From contig JBGAOK010000002.1 of the NCBI GenBank assembly GCA_044221805.1, positions 73,724 through 137,723 of the forward strand: a DNA stretch of 64,000 bases, in the 5' to 3' direction. Positions 61,429 through 64,000 of the stretch are shown piece after piece (positions within the stretch are counted from its first letter, which is position 1; every line of letters starts with the position of its first letter). This DNA comes from Meridianimarinicoccus sp044221805. Its GTDB lineage: Bacteria > Pseudomonadota > Alphaproteobacteria > Rhodobacterales > Rhodobacteraceae. Under the pieces are notes generated by a model that was not told the origin of the DNA, ran no database searches, and was given only the letters and a program-made list of their open reading frames with translations. The translations under genes and the position numbers were made by a program.

Positions 61429-62355
61429 TCACGCCGGCCAGTCGGCCCAGGCCGCGGTGACGAAGACCGCATAGAGCGAGGTCGTCGCGGTCAGGAACAG
61501 CCGGTTGCCGCGCGGTCCGCCGAAGCACAGGTTCGCCACCGTCTCGGGCACGAGGATCTTGCCCAGAAGCGTGCCCTCGGGCGAGAAGACATGCACCCCG
61601 TCCCCGGCCGAGCACCAGACATTGCCCTGCCGGTCGACCCGGAAGCCATCGGGAAGGCCGCGGTCGATGGTCGCAAAGACCTCGGCCGGACCCAGCCGGT
61701 CGCCGCGCACCGGATAGGCCTTCAGGATCGACGGCACGGAAGGGTCATGGCTCGACCCCGACTCGGCGACGTAAAGCCGGCTTTCGTCCGGCGAGAAGGC
61801 CAGCCCGTTCGGCTGGGCGAAATCCTCGGCCATCGCCGCAACAGCGCCGGAGGAGTCGACGCGATAGACCCGGCGGTGGGTCTGCTCGGGTTCGGCCTGA
61901 TAACCCTCGTAATCGGTCAGGATCCCGTAGGTCGGGTCCGAGAACCAGACCGAGCCGTCCGACTTCACCACCACGTCGTTGGGCGAGTTCAGCCGCCGCC
62001 CGTCATAGGCATCGGCCAGCGTGGTGCGGCGACCGTCCGGTTCGGTCCTGACCACCGAGCGGGTGCCGTGCTGGCAGGTCACCAGCCGCCCCTGGGGGTC
62101 GCGGGTGTTGCCGTTGGCATAGTCCGACACCTCTCGGAAGACGCCGATCTGCCCATCCGGGGTCCAGCGCATCATCCGGTGGTTCGGGATGTCCGAGAAC
62201 AGGAGCGTCTGGAGCGCCGGGAACCAGACCGGCCCCTCGGCCCAGCGGAAGCCGGTGGCCAGCCGCTCCAGCCGGGCCGAAGGCTGGATCAGCGACCGGA
62301 AGCGCCGGTCGCGCGGGTCATAGAGCCTGTCGGTTGGGGTCTCGGTCTCGGTCAT
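61429..62355 (-). CDS. SMP-30/gluconolactonase-family lactonase
   Basis: 308 residues, a six-bladed beta-propeller. Metal-site residues are Glu in RWAEGPVWFP (about 39), Asn in NSPNDVVVKS (about 123) and Asn in AQPNGLAFSPDESRLYVAES (about 174), with Asp nearby. The family hydrolyses sugar lactones. Its start overlaps the ABC permease gene by 4 bases, linking it to sugar uptake. The exact lactone is unknown. Confidence 0.9.
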   Translation of the reverse strand: MTETETPTDRLYDPRDRRFRSLIQPSARLERLATGFRWAEGPVWFPALQTLLFSDIPNHRMMRWTPDGQIGVFREVSDYANGNTRDPQGRLVTCQHGTRSVVRTEPDGRRTTLADAYDGRRLNSPNDVVVKSDGSVWFSDPTYGILTDYEGYQAEPEQTHRRVYRVDSSGAVAAMAEDFAQPNGLAFSPDESRLYVAESGSSHDPSVPSILKAYPVRGDRLGPAEVFATIDRGLPDGFRVDRQGNVWCSAGDGVHVFSPEGTLLGKILVPETVANLCFGGPRGNRLFLTATTSLYAVFVTAAWADWPA

Positions 62356-63302
62356 GGGCGGGCCTCCCTGCCGCTGGCGGCGGCGACGATGGCGATGATG
62401 ATGACCCCGGTCATGATCAGGCGCACGCCCGCGCCGAGGCCATAGGAATTGAGCATCGAGACGATCAGGAACATGAACAGCGCGGCGCCCCAGATCCCCG
62501 GCACGTTGGACCGGCCGCCGGCGATGGAGGATCCGCCGATCACCACCACGGCGATGGACATCAGCAGGTATTCGGTGCCCATGTTCAGCGCCGCCCCGCC
62601 TGAGAAGCAGGACAGCAGGAACCCGGCCAGCGCCGCCATCACGGCGGAAATCCCGTAGGTCCCGGCGCGGACCAGGTCGACCGGCACCCCCGACAGCCGG
62701 GCGGCGCGCGGGTTCTGCCCGATGGCTGAGACCCAGCGCCCCCAGACCGAGCGCTCCAGCAGCAGCCAGAACAGCGCCGCCGCGGCGACCGCCAGAAGCG
62801 CGAGGTTCGGGACGCCGAGCGTGGCGTCGGTGGCGAAGCCGGCGAGCGAGGCCGGCGGCTTGATCCGGATGCCGCGGTTCGACCAGATCGCCAGCGACTG
62901 GAACAGGAACGACGCCGCCAGGGTGGCGATGATCGGCGGGATGCGCAGGAGCCAGATCAGCAGCCAGTTCGCCGCCCCGCAGGCGACGCCCACCCCCAGC
63001 GCGGCCGCAAGCCCGGCCGCCTCGGTCCCCGCCGCCCCGTCCATCAGCTTCAAGGACAGGGTGCCGGCGAGCGTCATCGTCGCCGGGATCGACAGGTCGA
63101 CATTGCCCGGTCCCATGGTGATGACCAGCATCTGCCCCAGCCCGACCAGCACCGAGAAGGCGGCGAAGGTCAGCGCGGCGGCGAACAGGTCCCAGCCGCC
63201 GCCCACCCCCTGCGACAGCATCGCGGTGGGCAGGAAGGTCAGGCCCGCGGCCACATAGGCCCAGAACCACGGCTGCCGGATCAGGCGTGTCAGGGCGTTC
63301 AC
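62352..63302 (-). CDS. Sugar-type ABC transporter permease (RbsC/BPD_transp_2 family)
   Basis: 316 residues with about 9-10 transmembrane helices. The family stretches are MLVITMGPGNVDLSIPATMT (about 58-77) and IAVVVIGGSSIAGGRSNVPG (about 248-267). It forms half of the membrane channel of a ribose/xylose-type importer. It overlaps the second permease gene by 4 bases and the SMP-30 gene by 4 bases. Confidence 0.9.
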   Translation of the reverse strand: MNALTRLIRQPWFWAYVAAGLTFLPTAMLSQGVGGGWDLFAAALTFAAFSVLVGLGQMLVITMGPGNVDLSIPATMTLAGTLSLKLMDGAAGTEAAGLAAALGVGVACGAANWLLIWLLRIPPIIATLAASFLFQSLAIWSNRGIRIKPPASLAGFATDATLGVPNLALLAVAAAALFWLLLERSVWGRWVSAIGQNPRAARLSGVPVDLVRAGTYGISAVMAALAGFLLSCFSGGAALNMGTEYLLMSIAVVVIGGSSIAGGRSNVPGIWGAALFMFLIVSMLNSYGLGAGVRLIMTGVIIIAIVAAASGREARP

Positions 63303-64000
63303 CCGCGTCGCCCCCGGCTCAGCACCAGCCGCGCGGCCAGCACCAGGATCAGGATCGCGCCCTGCGCACCGATCTGCCAGTCGGGCGAGAGCTTCAGGAA
63401 GGACAGGAAACTGCCCGCCAGCGTCAGGGTCAGCGCGCCGATCACCGCGCCTGCGGGCGAGACCCGGCCGCCGGTGAACTCGCCGCCGCCGAGGATCACC
63501 CCGGCGATGGACAGCAGCGTATAACGCAGCGCGATATTGGCATCGGCCGAGGTCGCCAGCCCGACCAGCGTCATCCCCGACAGCACCCCGAACAGCCCGG
63601 CCAGCCCATAGGCCGCGGCCTTCAGCCGGACCAGATCCCAGCCCGCCCGCGCCACCGCGCGGGGGTTGCCGCCGACACCGCGCAGCAGGGTGCCGAAGGC
63701 GGTGCGCATCACAAGGACATGCGCCACCCCGGCGATCAGCAGGCTGGCGACGATCGCCATCGGCACCAGCGGCGGCTTCGAGGTCATCATCGCCCGGATC
63801 CAGCCCGGCGCGGCACCGCCCGGCGCGGGCAGGATCAGCACCGCCAGCCCGCCCCAGACGAAGGACATGCCCAGCGTGACCACGATGGAGGGCAGCCCCC
63901 GGGCCTGGATCAGCGCGCCGAGCCCCGCATAGGCGGCGATGGCGGCGGCCAGGATCGCATAGCCCAGAACCGGCGTGTCGTGGACGAAGGTCGCCGTCAC
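63299..64000 (-). CDS. Sugar-type ABC transporter permease, partial (5' end outside window)
   Basis: 233 residues of a second BPD_transp_2 permease. The N-terminal third is beyond the window. VVTLGMSFVWGGLAVLILP and AGVILGGGEFTGGRVSPAGA are the family hallmarks. A GTG at the very edge is not a credible start because family members begin about 90 residues earlier. With the next gene it forms a heterodimeric permease; the ATPase and binding protein should lie to the right of the window. Confidence 0.88.
   Translation of the reverse strand: MTATFVHDTPVLGYAILAAAIAAYAGLGALIQARGLPSIVVTLGMSFVWGGLAVLILPAPGGAAPGWIRAMMTSKPPLVPMAIVASLLIAGVAHVLVMRTAFGTLLRGVGGNPRAVARAGWDLVRLKAAAYGLAGLFGVLSGMTLVGLATSADANIALRYTLLSIAGVILGGGEFTGGRVSPAGAVIGALTLTLAGSFLSFLKLSPDWQIGAQGAILILVLAARLVLSRGRRG

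Noticed and set aside
1..64000. Mobile elements, prophage or restriction/defence genes
   Set aside because: No transposase, integrase, phage structural or defence domain was recognised in any frame; only the VPLPA-CTERM gene differs clearly in base composition.

Overview
The window is one contiguous, very GC-rich stretch from an alphaproteobacterium, almost certainly a member of the Rhodobacteraceae (Rhodobacterales). The uptake-hydrogenase locus has the same gene order as Rhodobacter capsulatus (hupTUV-hypF-hupSLC-hupDFGHJK-hypAB-hupR-hypCDE). Other family markers are a DUF2794 gene, a VPLPA-CTERM protein, MotE next to MotA, and a GTTC-N7-GTTC LexA-type box. No tRNA, rRNA, CRISPR array, transposase or prophage gene was recognised. 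Assignments come from reading translations and motifs; no database search was run.

Layout. 1-2811 (+): end of a DyP-type peroxidase gene, a cytochrome P450 and a GST-like gene in one tight operon. 2796-8340 (-): Mrp-type multisubunit Na+/H+ antiporter mrpABCDEFG, with a deletion-like junction that joins truncated mrpE to truncated mrpF. 8554-11923 (+): rmlCBDA for dTDP-L-rhamnose. 12127-15388 (-): fliF-fliH-fliN-fliP, divergent from 15511-20531 (+): fliL, a small coiled-coil gene, motE, motA and a large exported TPR-like protein. 20738-24258: a capsule-type glycan protein, asd, a beta-carbonic anhydrase and a small conserved protein.

24366-29180 holds four unrelated genes (M17 aminopeptidase, NlpC/P60 peptidase, DUF2794, imuB). 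All are recognisable and all are broken by many one- or two-base indels, which looks more like poor consensus sequence than four independent pseudogenes. The same block contains the most unusual DNA in the window: a tandem array with an 11-bp period, GTTCGATCCCC. Its period reproduces the GTTC-N7-GTTC LexA consensus over and over. A single perfect match to that consensus lies at the 5' end of imuB.

29627-31283 (-): an ABC substrate-binding protein and ATPase without a permease. 31385-50941 (-): the complete [NiFe] uptake hydrogenase system. HupUV (H2 sensor), HupT (kinase) and HupR (regulator) control HupSLC (membrane-bound enzyme). HupD, F, G, H, J and K mature the subunits, and HypA-F build and insert the NiFe(CN)2CO centre. 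Oddities are a 70-residue protein between hupL and hupC carrying the HupE/UreJ-type HX5DH motif, a rubredoxin-HupJ fusion with a Met-rich repeat tail, a frameshifted hupK and a hypF without an ATG start.

51138-64000: small accessory genes. These include an I78-like lipoprotein, an SDR, a GNAT, a NYN-domain protein, an operon of two Cys-containing exported proteins plus SCO, UPF0178, a HAD phosphatase, an ornithine-cyclodeaminase-like enzyme, a low-GC VPLPA-CTERM protein, an RNA methyltransferase, an MFS carrier, and an SMP-30 lactonase with two sugar-type ABC permeases (the last one cut by the window end). A hairpin-bearing intergenic repeat occurs twice (about 47.1 and 61.35 kb).
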